Source: Delphinapterus leucas (lineage: Eukaryota; Chordata; Mammalia; Artiodactyla; Monodontidae). From it: 64,000 nt of DNA. Shown piece after piece: positions 1-10,239 of the stretch (within the stretch, counting starts at the first letter, position 1; each line of letters begins with the position of its first letter). Where the stretch lies: NCBI RefSeq assembly GCF_002288925.2, contig NW_022098044.1:17307490-17371489 (forward strand). Reading direction: 5' to 3'. The translations under genes and the position numbers were made by a program. The notes under the pieces were generated by a model. It worked only from the letters and a program-made list of their open reading frames with translations, did not search any database and was not told where the DNA came from.

Positions 1-264
1 CTCCCCATTCTCCTGTGGGATTAAGCTGCCCTAGGTTTAGGGAGATAATTTCTCTAGGGCAAAGACATTTAACCTCTTTTGTTGGTTCACCTACCCATTG
101 AGAATGAGATGGGTGTAATCATTCTCATCCTTCTCCCCCCAAATATACATATACCCCAAATTTAGCATATGATATGCAGGGGTCGTGAATCCTCCTGATA
201 GTTCATGTACACCAAGTAAAGAATCCCTGATTTAGAGGCATATGGAGTAGATAGACGTCCAAAG

Positions 265-450
265 CCCAGGATTTGGAGCTAGACAGACGTGATTTTGAAA
301 CTCAGTCTGACACTTAATAACTGTGGGAATTTAGACAAAATACTTAAAACCATAGTGCATGTTTCCCCGTCTATAAAATGAATATTATAGTACATATCTA
401 ATGCATTAGTTGTGGCGGATATTGAAGTGCCATATAAACCATGAGAAATG
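265..450 (-). repeat. MIR SINE, antisense
   Basis: The segment follows the order of a reverse-orientation MIR: a region resembling the 'gagtcagacagacctg' part, then an analogue of the 'cacttactagctgtg' part, then the 'tctataaaatg' part. MIRs are inactive tRNA-derived SINEs shared by all mammals. The copy is diverged and its edges are approximate. Confidence 0.7.
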
Positions 451-1039
451 AAAACAGAAAAATTACAACTCATAATGCTGTTCTATAACTTGCAAAACAG
501 ATAAAATGACATGCAACAAAACCATCAAAACTCAAGTTGTTCAAATACCAGCTCCTTCAGATGAGTATGTTCTGAGATTAAACCATAAAAATACTGCTTT
601 ACTGGTAATTCCACATGGACCTATGTGTTCCAAAGATAAGAACACTGACTGTTTCAGCAATTCAACTATTTATAAGTTCTGATCAGTCCCTGCCCAGGTC
701 TTGATTAATAACTGTCCCCATATCAGTCTATAACTCCTCTTCCTTAATTCCCCATTTTGAGACACTACGATACTTTATATGATTAGTGAGTTTCTCTAGT
801 GGTCTTTGTATGTGGGCTTCAATAACTACTAAGAATCCCTCGAGTACAGAAATTACCCTTTTTTCTTTCCCTTTTGTAGTATCATCCTTCCAAGTTCAGT
901 TTTAATTTTGGGAAAGGAAGTGTTCCCCAAAGTGTGTTGAGTTTGTTTTACTATTCTCACTGCTATGCCCATTTCCAGATAAGAAAAAAAAACAGAGCAA
1001 GACTGAGTGTGAGGCTATTGAACAGTGGATTATTAGCCA
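451..1039. other. Unassigned sequence, no feature recognised
   Basis: AT-rich sequence with no convincing ORF, splice-flanked exon or repeat that I recognise. The short open frames here look like chance. Confidence 0.5.
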
Positions 1040-1290
1040 CCCTTTTCTGTGAATTATTCATATATTTTCCCCATTTCTCTTGAGCTGTTGGTCTTTTTAT
1101 TTCTAAGAACATTTTATACATTAGGGAGATTAACCCATTATCTGTGATGAGTTGCAAATATTATTGTCCAGTTTGTCATTTGACTCTGTTTATAGATTTT
1201 TGTTTCTTTTAGTTTATCTTTCAAAAGAACTTACTATCATATAGATGTACGTATCAATCTGTTAATAGTTACTGCATTTTGAGCTGGAGC
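1040..1290 (-). mobile_element. Ancient L1 ORF2 remnant, antisense
   Basis: Resembles the antisense strand of the 3' half of L1 ORF2: a 'gagattaaccca' segment followed by 'ttgcaaatatta' and 'gtcatttgac'. The same block recurs, better preserved, near 7,250 and 40,440. It is highly diverged and non-coding, and its edges are estimates. Confidence 0.5.
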
Positions 1291-1972
1291 TACACACTTC
1301 TTTCGCATCAAAGATAAACATAAAATTTGTTGGGAAAACAATAGGCAAATAAAAATGGTGAGTTTTTTTTTTCTTTTTTTAAAGAAGAGCTAACTGTGGA
1401 GACTAGCACTGTCAGATGTGAAAACCATTTTAAAGGTGTGGTGATGGCATATGAAGTGATAGATGGACTAGAATAAAATAGAATATAATATGAACCTGAA
1501 AACAAAAACTCATAGGAATTTACTGTTCAATACCAGTAGCATCTCAAACCAGCAGAAAAAATATGGTCTACATAAACAATGGAATTGAAACTGTCGAGTC
1601 ACATCTGGAAAAATGAAAAATGGAAACTTTAGATAAATTTTTAATGGATCAAATTTTTAAATATGAAAAATAGAATCCATTACAATTCTAGGAGAAAAGA
1701 GAGGAGAATTCTTTTATAAGTTAGATTTTTCTTCAGCTGGCACACTGGACACATGTTAGTTGCCTTCCTCCCCACCATTATTCCATTTATATGAAATGTC
1801 CAAATTTTATAAAATATATAGATTCAGGAAGTACTTTAGTGGTTACCTGGTGCTGGAGGTGGGAACAGGGATTAACTAACTACAGATGGGCATGAGGGAT
1901 AGTTTGGGGTTGATGGAAATGGCCACAGTGATGTTACAGTGACTGAATTGTACATTTAAAATGATGAATTTT

Positions 1973-2403
1973 GCAACAAGAATGGACCTAGAGATTGTCA
2001 TTCTGAGTGAAGTAAGTCAGACAGAGAAAGATAAATATCATATGATATCGCTTATATGTGGAATCTAAAAAAAAAAAAAGGTACAAATGAACTTACCTAC
2101 AAAACAGAAATAGAGTTACAGATGTAGAAAATAAATGTATGGTTACCAGGGGCTAAGAGGTTGGGAGAGGGATAAATTGGAAGATTGACATATATACACT
2201 ACTATATATAAAATTAATAACTAATAAGAACATACTGTGTAGCACAGGGAACTCTACTCAATATGCTGTAATGGCCTATATGGGAAAAGAATCTAAGAAA
2301 GAGTGGATATATGTATATGTATAACTGATTCACTTTTCTGTACACCTGAAACTAAGACAACATTGTAAATCAACTATACTCCAATAAAAATTAAAAAAAA
2401 AAT
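1973..2403 (+). mobile_element. Younger L1 3' fragment, 5'-truncated
   Basis: Begins in the last codons of ORF2 (equivalent of 'gcaacatggatg', then 'gtgaagtaagtcag') and runs through the 3' UTR to 'actccaataaaaatt' and an A-rich tail. The same 3' UTR recurs near 29.9, 45.9 and 52.2 kb. It is flanked by the 15-bp duplication aaaatgatgaatttt at 1958-1972 and 2404-2418, so it arose by target-primed reverse transcription into the older L1M. Confidence 0.9.
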
Positions 2404-2419
2404 AAAATGATGAATTTTA

Positions 2420-2552
2420 GGGAATTCCCTGACAGTCCAGTGGTTAGGACTCAGTACTTTCACTGCTGAGACCCGGGTTCAATCCCTGGTCAGGGAACTA
2501 AGATCTTGCAAGCTGCGCAGTGTGGCCAAAAAAAAAAAAAAATTAAAAAATT
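2420..2552 (+). mobile_element. CHR-1-type tRNA-Glu-derived SINE
   Basis: Starts 'gggaattccctgacagtcca', has an A-box-like 'ccagtggttagga' and a B-box-like 'gggttcaatccc', and ends 'gtggcc' plus poly(A). This is the CHR-1 layout, with a tRNA-Glu-related head that supplies an internal Pol III promoter. The 15-bp duplication aaatgatgaatttta flanks it at 2405-2419 and 2553-2567. It depends on L1 proteins for mobility. Confidence 0.88.
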
Positions 2553-2602
2553 AAATGATGAATTTTATGCTATGCAAATTATATTTCAGTTAAGCTGTTA
2601 AA

Positions 2603-5600
2603 ATCAAGTATGGCTTAGTGGTAGACCTCCTGGGCAGAATAAGCCAAGAGGTACCCTCACACCAAGGTATATCTATTCATCAAATGTCCAATTCTTCCCC
2701 AGGAATTGGATTTGGTAAGAATGGAGAGAAGTGATGAATAAGAAGGACAGAACTAGAAGAAAGGGAAGTTTTTTTTTTTTTTTAATCTGAAGGTCTAATT
2801 TCCTTCCACTTGTTATCTTACTTCCAGCAGGTCCTGACAACCTTTATTGAAAATGGCATCCTAACTTGCTTCCACAGATGGTGAGCGGCACAGCCTGTCT
2901 CATGGCTGAACAATAGCCAACATCCTTTATTGATCTCAGCCCAGTTGTTGCTTCTCTTGCTTAATTGGCTTTACATGGAAGTGCTTCAACTGAAAGCGTG
3001 ACACTTTTTTACAGAATTGTGCCAGAAAATAACTAATTTCAAATACACAGCTTTTATATTTGATGCTGCAGTTCCTGTCTGAGGCAACATTTATTTATGT
3101 TCCTGTCTGAGGGAGATAACACACTAGCTGAAGGAACAAGCAAATGCACACCTCTGGGAATAGCACTGTTGCTGGCCTAACTCTCCTCTTGGCTTTTGCA
3201 TTGTGCAGCTGTGGCCGCCTTTGGAAAATGGTAGCAATCAACTGTACCCAGGGACTGTGGCTCTTCTTTCTTTTATTAAAATTTAATTTATTAGCTGGTT
3301 CATAATCTGAATAGAACCCTAACAACTGTGGGAATGTTCCCATGAAATCCTACATGCAGAGGGATATTATTCGAATTCTGTGGGGATTTTCATGCCCATC
3401 TCAATGCTGGCTCTGCAAAAAAGAAAAAGAAAAAAAAAAGGAACCATACCATTTATTCTCTTTATATCTCTCAGGAGCCTACTAATATTTCATTTGCCCC
3501 AATATGTTTCCATGTTTTATTATGCTCTACTGGGATTCTGTTGCTATCATTTAAGCTTATGAGGATATCTCAGAGAAGGATTGCCCCAGAAGGACAAGGA
3601 CTCAGCATGATAGGGTCAGAGGCACTTGGGGTATTCCAGATCGCATCTGAGTGGTGGCGGTAGGTAGCTTCAAGGAGATGTACCCTATATGGCAGCATTG
3701 TCTTCTGCTGTCTCACTCTCCAGAGCTGTAGCAATATAATATTGCACACAAGAAAGTTATAGAATGTTATAAACCAATGTTACCTCAGTAAGAATAAGTT
3801 TTAAAAAATGGGAAGAAAGTTAAAGGCTTATTCAATTCGGTGACTTGTCTCTCAAGTATGCAGAATGGAGAGCTTTACAGTTACTTCTGGTTAGAACTGA
3901 TCAACTATCTTGTTCCTTTGGTCAAAGTCCCCTCTCCTGTTCATCTAGCTTTCAATTTTCTCTTTTGTGCCGGTAAAGTCTGCTATTGTTATTTGGCTAA
4001 CACAAGCCATGTAGCTTGTGTTAAAGAATCCTTTCTATTTCTTTAAGAAAAATGTGATGTTAATAAAACGTCAAAATATTTTTTTGCCAGTGACATTAGC
4101 AGGGGAAAAGGATACATAGATAATTCCTGATTCCTTGAACAATCTAATCCCATTTCAACAAATGCATTTCCTGCTTTACTCCTCCTTCCTCTATCCTTCC
4201 TTCCTGCTACCCTCCCTCCTCCCTTACGCATCTTTCTTCCCTCCTTCCCTTAGACAAATATAAAAATGAAATTAAAAATCACAACAACAAAAAGACAAAT
4301 CAGAAGAGCAATACGTAAACAAGATCACAGTGCAGGTAATCCCCATAGACCCTTATATTGTTGTTAAAGCTGAACTTAAAATTTGGCTTTGTGCTTTCTA
4401 GTGGTTAGAACAAAAGAGAAGTATCGTCAGTTGTATGGGTTCCATTGACCACACAGAGAACACATATCAGTTTCGCTAGAAAAGTAAAAATATTCTTGGC
4501 ATTTGTTCTGAAAGCTACCCTCTGTGGCTCTATATAGTATAGCAGCCAGGCACCATGCAGTGTATAAGGCAATGGCTTTATTATAAAATGGATACTGGTT
4601 TTAATAACCTCGATTCTGTAACATTTCCTGGGAACACTCAGGCATGATACAAGTGTATGACTTAGTAAAAGGAGTACTTGAAAGCCTGGGCAGTTTTCTA
4701 CAAACTAATGTAGATTTCTGATTCTTTGGCTTAATGTATAGATGAAGCATGGATTATATTGAGAAATGGATTATCTTACTGATTTTCAGACCATCTAGTA
4801 TAAATATCAATTATACTGGCAAGGTTTTGGATAAGTGTTGGGCAACAGATAGCTCAGAGATATGTCCTCTGACAAATATCATAAAAGAGTAATTTCTCTC
4901 CCCTCCAACCTGCAACTAATTTGCCAAGGAATCCAAGTAATAAGGCTGAAATCAGAGAATGTGCTAGATAATTCTTGAATGGTAAGAATTGAAACATCAT
5001 TGAAGAGTTGGATTCACCTTAGAAAATATAGGGAGATGATGAAAAAACCTCTGGATGTCTTCAATGAATGCTGGTTGCCTCTTTTTGACAAATGAAGTTG
5101 TCTAGCTCTGCAATGTGTCCATTCATCTTGTTGGAGAACGATTGCTGTTTGCCATTTCAAAGTCCAGGTGAACCATCTATATTCATTAAGCTTGTTGGGA
5201 TGTTGAAGGGAATGAATAAATAATGCCTTCTCGTTTCACAAAGATCTGGTATCACACTTTCAATTTATCTAGAAAACCCAGGCTAATATATGCATTTCTT
5301 CTTGTCTTCTGTAACAAGTGTTCCATATGGGTCCATCCAGCTGTTTTGCTGAGATCTATTTAATAGCTTTCCATCAATAACTAATGTTGGCATTTGATTG
5401 AAGCAGTTCACTTGCAGAATATCACCAAGAGTCAGCTTTAAGGAAGCTGGAAAGTTTCCAAAATGTGGTCATGAGTTAAGGCTCATGCTCCTCTGTCTTA
5501 CAGTAAACTTTACTCAACAAATGGAAGCTCCTCCCCAACTTCTTGGTGTCTAGTAGATGTGCTCTTATTCTCACCTCCTGAGCATGAAGTCAATGGTGTT

Positions 5601-5713
5601 TGAGACAGATTAAATGAGGATTAAAACTGAATAATTTTATCCAGTGTGTCAGCAGAGCAACGGAGTGAGGGGTGTTAGAGGCAAAGAGGTATATAGATAA
5701 AAATATTTACTTT
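2603..5713. other. Unassigned 3.1-kb stretch
   Basis: No exon, RNA gene or confidently named repeat is seen. It holds a 15-base T run near 2769-2783, an A-rich tract at 3411-3440 and a pyrimidine-rich (CCTT/CCTCC) tract at about 4175-4250. The short open frames have no recognisable motif and lie in AT-rich sequence. About 5090-5460 reads on the minus strand as a roughly 60-codon open stretch without a start and resembles nothing I can name. Confidence 0.5.
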
Positions 5714-5902
5714 GGGGCTTCCCTGGTAGCGCAGTGGTTGAGAATCCGCCTGCCAATGCAGGGGACACGTGTTCGTGCCCCAGTCCGGGAAGATCCCACA
5801 TGCTGAGGAGCGGCTGGGCCCGTGGGCCATGGCCTCTGAGCCTGTGCGTCCGGAGCCTGTGCTCCGCAACGGGAGAGGCCACAACAGTGAGAGGCCCGCG
5901 TA
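5714..5902 (+). mobile_element. CHR-2-type SINE
   Basis: Head 'ggggcttccctggtagcgca' with A box tagcgcagtgg at 5727-5737 and B-box region 'gtgttcgtgcccc'. The body runs to 'gaggcccgcgtac', as in the other four CHR-2 copies. The usual poly(A) tail is replaced by a poly(C)/(CA)/(TA) microsatellite. A short repeat 'tactttg' lies on both sides and is the only candidate target duplication. The apparent ORFs across it on both strands are SINE artefacts. Confidence 0.93.
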
Positions 5903-5975
5903 CCCCCCCCCCCCCCACACACACACACACACACACAATATATATATATATATGTGTATATATATATATATATAC
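5903..5975. repeat. Compound microsatellite C14-(CA)n-(TA)n
   Basis: Fourteen C bases (5903-5916) are followed by about eleven CA units and then an alternating TA tract broken by one 'tgtg'. It sits where the SINE A-tail should be, so it probably grew from that tail. Confidence 0.95.
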
Positions 5976-6115
5976 TTTGTATTTTAAAATAATTTCAGAC
6001 TTACAAAAAATTGTAAAAATAGTACTAAGAACTCATGATTATCCTTTATCCATATTCCACAGCTGTTAAAATTTTAACACATTTGCTTTTTCTTTTTACT
6101 ATACGAATTTGTGTT

Positions 6116-6200
6116 TTCCCCTTTTCCTTCTCCTTTTTCTCCTCTTTCTCCTTTTTCTTCTTCTCCTTCTTCTTAGTATTATTAGTATCATTATTATTAT
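6116..6200. repeat. CTT-rich low-complexity tract
   Basis: Pyrimidine-rich run of ctt, cct and ttct units ending in 'attattattatt'. It lies at the antisense 3' end of the inserted L1, so it is probably a degenerated A-tail read from the other strand. Confidence 0.8.
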
Positions 6201-6202
6201 TT

Positions 6203-7484
6203 TATGAAGACAATTTTTTAGAGTAGTTTTAGGTCCACAGCAAAACTGAGGGAAAGGTACAGACATGTACCATATACTTCCCATTCCCCACACACGCATA
6301 GCCTCACCACTGTTAACATTTCCCAGCAGAGTGGCACACTTGTAACAATTGATGAACCTACACTGACACATCATAATCACCCAAAGTTCATAGTTTACAC
6401 TATGGTTCACTCTTGGTGATGTACATTCTATGGGTTTGGACAAATGCATAGTGATATGTATTAATAATTATGGTATCAAACAGTATTTTCACTGCTCTAA
6501 AGATCCTCTGTGCTCCACCTATTCATCCCTACTACCCTCTAACCCTTGGCCATCATTGATCTTTTTACTGTCTCCATAGTTTTTCTTTCTTCAGAATGTC
6601 ATATATTTAAAATCATATAGTATGTAGACTTTTCTGACTGACTCCTTTCACTTATTTCTTTTTAATATGCATTTAATATTCCTCCATGTCTTTTTATGGC
6701 TTGATGGCTCATTTCTTTTTAGCACTCAATAATATTCCATTGTCTGGATGTACCACAGTTTATCCACCCACCTAAAGAAGAACACCTTTGTTGCTTCCAG
6801 CTTTTGGCAAGTATGATAAAGCTGCTTTGAACATCTGTGTGTGCAAGTTTTTGTGTAGACATGTTTTCGACTTTTTTGCATAAATACCAAAAAGTGTGAT
6901 CACTGGATAGTATGGTAAAAGTATGTTTAATTTTGTGAGAAACCACCAAAATGTCTTGTGGTGGTACAATTTTGCATTCCCACCAGCAATTAATGAGAGT
7001 TCCTGTTGCTTACATCCCCTTCAGCATTTGGTGTTGTCAATGTTCCAGGCCATTCTAATGAGTATAAAGAACTATTTTTTTGTTTTAATTTGCATTTCCC
7101 TGATGATATATGATATGGAGCATCTTTTCATATGCTTATTATCCATCTGTGTATCTCCTTTGGTAAGTTGTCTGCTAAGGTCTTTGGCCCATTTTTAACT
7201 GGGTTGTTTGTTTTCCTATTGTTGAGTTTTAAGATTTCTTTGTATATTTTAGATAATAGACTTCTATCAGATGTGTCTTTTGCAAATATTTTCTCCCAAT
7301 CTGTGGCTTTTCTCATTCTCTTGATATTGTCTTTCACAGAGCAGAAGTTCTTTTAATTTTAATGAAGTCCAGCTCATCAATTATTTCTTTCATGGTGTTG
7401 TATCTAAAAAGACTAATATCCATATCCAAGGTCATCTAGGTTTTCTCCTATTTTATCTTCTAAGAGTTTTATAGGGTTTTTTTG
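6203..7484 (-). mobile_element. L1M, antisense, 5'-truncated
   Basis: Characteristic antisense L1 landmarks appear in order: 'ttttaggtccacagcaaaac', 'acattctatgggtttggac', 'caataatattccattgtctg', 'cccaccagcaat', 'ggtgttgtcaatg', 'ctaaggtctttggccca' and 'gcaaatattttctccca'. It covers the C-terminal third of ORF2 and the 3' UTR. Its divergence is higher than that of the cetacean L1s at 10.2 and 39.4 kb, so it belongs to an older mammalian subfamily. Confidence 0.85.
7128..7337 (-). pseudogene. L1 ORF2 fragment, decayed
   Basis: A 69-codon open frame on the minus strand carries the L1 ORF2 signature 'EKIFAKDTSDRSLLSKIYKE', which lies downstream of the reverse transcriptase domain. It is a small remnant of a protein of about 1,270 residues, open only by chance and not functional. 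Confidence 0.75.
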
Positions 7485-7704
7485 TTACACATATTATTTT
7501 TTATAAACCATTTGAGAATAAGTTGCAAATACGATGTCCATTTTCTCTTAAGTACTTCACTGTGTACTTTCTAAGAATGAGGACATTTTATTATAGAACA
7601 ACAGTACAATTGTAAAAATCAAGAAATTAATATTGATACTATTGTATAACATATGAACATTATTCATTTTCAATTTTCCCACTAATAACATTTATAGTGA
7701 AACA

Positions 7705-7762
7705 AAAGAGCAAGAGGCAGAGGGAGGGGGAGGGTAGAGAGGGAGAGAGAGAAAGAGAGAGG
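7705..7762. repeat. Purine-rich (GA)n tract
   Basis: Imperfect gag/gga/gagag units inside the ancient L1 3' UTR. Simple-sequence expansion. Confidence 0.85.
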
Positions 7763-8109
7763 GAACATGTTTTGGTGCAAGAAATATCCTAGGATCAGAT
7801 ACTGTGTTCAGTTGTCTTTTTAGTCTCCTGTAATGTAGAATGGTTTATCGGTATGTCTTTGTGTTCCATAATGTTTATTTTTTGAAGAATACTGCGAAAT
7901 TATTTTATATATTATCCCCCAATTTGGATTTGTTCCACATTTTCTCAAGATTTGATTGAGGTAATAGGATTTGGCAGAACTACATAGAAGTGACATGTGC
8001 TTCTCATCAGCAGGCATGTGATGTCAAGTTTGTCCCACTGCTAGTGAAACTAACTTTGATCATTTAGCTAAAATGGTGGATATATTTCTTTATTATTCTC
8101 CCTGGGTCT

Positions 8110-9960
8110 CCATTCTGTCCATGACAAGACTGTGTCATATCGGAGTCCTGGAAATTCTCTTTCCCTCTTTCCCTCTCATTCACCCTCACATCTTCTTGAG
8201 TCAAGAACTCACAAGACAAAGACAACTTTTTCTCATTGACAACATTTTTCTCTAAAAAATTTTTTGGAACCTTCAGCAATTCTGGAAAGAGCCAGTGATG
8301 GCAATACAGTTGTAAGGTCTCCAAATCCCCAAGTGAAAATAGAACAACTCAATAGGAGATGAAACTTCAGGGACAACACTGAAAATAAGTATAAGAATGA
8401 GGTATCCCAACAAACTCCCAAATGCAAGCTGGTAGAACAAACTACAGATACAAACTACAGATACAAGAGTCACATGTGTGTCTTGGAGAAAGCAGAGGGA
8501 TATAGAGGCTGTCTGGTGGATATGAGTACAGCAGAACTGCAGCAGAGCCAACAGGTATTTTCTGGAATGAGAACAGACACATTTAGGAATATTTTAAACT
8601 ATAAAATGTTTTAACTAATTCAGTAGTTGGTAAATATAACAAGGACTTCAGTAAGGCCTGAAAAGACTGGCGCATTCTAGCTCTCATGGGACAATGAAGA
8701 TTAAGAAAAGAGAACATCCAAATAAAGGTGAGAGAGGGAACAGAATCAGGACATCACAGAAAGCAAGAGGCCAAAATTTTTGGCATTACATAGAAGCAAT
8801 AGAAAATGGAGCTCTGGGGCATTAGAAAATACATATACATGAACAAAGTCTACTTCTAAAATCTCAGAAAAACTAATTTTACACGTAAAATACAACCACA
8901 GCCCAGCATCAATGAGAACACTCAGCATCCAGATCTTGGTTTCTAATATCATTTTCCAATGAAAGGAATCAGAGTTCCTTGGAAAGATGCCTGAGTCTGG
9001 GACTAGGACAGGAAATATGTATAAGATGACCCTGGAGCATCATGTAACGCCAGAAAAAAGTAAATGCTCAAAAAACAAAGCAATGCAAGTATATCAAAGG
9101 GACACAGGAGACAACTGAAATAGTTCCCAATGTCCAGAGCTGGAACAATTTGAGTGACAAAAAAGAAATAAAATAGTAATAGTTTATAACCCAACATGTA
9201 AAATCTGAGTCACTGAGTTTATACTGATATAAATAAATGCTAGAATTAATAAATAAATGGGGGAGAATGGACAAATCTCCCACACAGAATAGTTACAAAT
9301 AATTTATGTAGGTACTCCTCCCACAGAAGGTGAAGCATAAGTCTCTACATCTTGAGTGTGGGCTATAATCCGTGACTTGCTTCCAAAGACTAAAGTATGG
9401 AAAGGGGAAAAGTTAACAGTGGAAAACTGACAAACACTCTTAGCCAAGGTATTGACGTTAACATCATCAATGATAAATCATGCTGATGGCTTGTACCCTT
9501 GTTATGATGTGTTGAGAATATACACTCTGGTCTTCCTCCCTCAAACCCATAACGCCGGTATAATGTGAGAAAAACAGCAAACAAATTCAAATTGAGGGAC
9601 ATTCTGCAAAATATCTAAAGAGGACTCCTCAAAACCATGAAAGTCATTAAAAACAAAGAATGTCTGAGAAATTAACCTGGCTAAGAGGAGGCTAAATGAC
9701 GACCAGGTTTAATCTGGTATACTGGATGGAATCCAGGATGAGAAGGAGAATATTAGGTGGAAATTAATGACACCTGAATGAAGTATGGATTTAATTATTA
9801 ATAATGTATCAATGTTAATTCTTCAGTTGTGACCAATGTGTCAGCATAATGTTACATGCTAACAATAAACTAGGTACAAAGTAAAATCTGTAATATTTTT
9901 TGCAACTTTTTCTGTAAATCTAAAATTATTCTAAAATAAAAGTTTATTTAAATATATAAA
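8110..9960 (+). mobile_element. Ancient L1ME-type 3' region, sense
   Basis: From about 9270 the sequence carries strong L1ME 3' UTR landmarks: 'ggtactcctcccacagaagg', 'ttgagtgtgggct', 'gtgacttgcttccaaagac', 'ttaacatcatcaatgat', 'aaattgagggacattctgca', and the terminus 'gtaaatctaaaattattct' followed by an A-rich end. The part before 9100 is less certain and may be further 3' UTR or unrelated DNA. No open frame of note. It is arranged 5'-to-5' with the antisense relative at 5976-8060. Confidence 0.6.
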
Positions 9961-10239
9961 ACTGAACTAAAGAAAAGTTGTAAGGTCAAATCCCACACAA
10001 AGTTATTTTAAGAAAAAAGAGAATGAGTAGCAGAGAAATTTCCCTATAGGCAATGACCAGAAAGACATACTCATAAAAGGATCAAAACTCTAATGACTAT
10101 TTGAAAATAAGTTAAAAGACATAAAAAATGATTCAAAATATAAACCAATAACATCAGTCATAAATTAAAAAAAAAACAACTCAGAAATGAGGTGACAGAA
10201 CTCAAGAAGGAATTGGAAATAAATATAAAAGTCATTTGG
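9961..10239 (+). other. Host sequence into which the full-length L1 inserted
   Basis: A-rich sequence that continues at 17717 after the L1. The rejoined sequence ('gaactcaagaaggaattgg' and further purine-rich text) resembles degraded L1-type ORF1 sequence and leads to an old L1 3' end at 18480. The family call is inference. Confidence 0.4.
10225..10239 (+). repeat. Left target-site duplication of full-length L1
   Basis: ataaaagtcatttgg, identical to 17702-17716. A perfect 15-bp copy marks a relatively recent target-primed insertion. Confidence 0.97.

Larger units (their letters stand above)
1958..2567. repeat. Target site present in triplicate around L1 and SINE
   Basis: The core aaatgatgaatttt occurs at 1959-1972 (before the L1), 2405-2418 (between L1 and SINE) and 2553-2566 (after the SINE). 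The L1 insertion made the first duplication. The SINE, inserted at the L1 tail/target junction, made the second. Confidence 0.9.
1430..2602 (+). mobile_element. Ancient L1M 3' end, interrupted by two later insertions
   Basis: Bases 1430-1700 retain scraps of ORF2. From about 1790 the sequence matches an old mammalian L1 3' UTR (motifs like 'ttatatgaaatgtcca', 'agtggttacctggtgctgg', 'ctgaattgtacatttaaa'). This 3' end breaks at 1972 and resumes at 2567 with 'atgctatgcaaattatat' and 'aagctgttaaaat', which closes a typical L1M terminus. The interruption is a younger L1 fragment plus a CHR SINE. No coding capacity remains. Confidence 0.7.
5976..8060 (-). mobile_element. Ancient L1 3' UTR, antisense, split by a later L1
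   Basis: The left part (5976-6115) begins with 'attttaaaataatttcagac', the reverse complement of the L1 terminus seen at 9900-9950. The right part (about 7485-8060) continues the same element: 'accatttgagaataagttgc', then 'caatttggatttgttccac'. The two parts become contiguous once 6116-7484 is removed. The 7820-7960 segment is the reverse complement, with divergence, of about 9540-9640, so the two elements belong to one family. Confidence 0.6.

Noticed and set aside
5090..5460. Minus-strand open stretch of about 60 codons resembling coding sequence
   Set aside because: No start codon, stop codons close on both sides, no recognised domain and no splice evidence; a database search would be needed to go further.
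5649..5938. Overlapping 70-95 codon frames on both strands (for example MCVCVCVGGGG...)
   Set aside because: They translate a CHR-2 SINE and the adjoining CA/C-rich microsatellite. The same peptide pattern appears at every CHR-2 copy.
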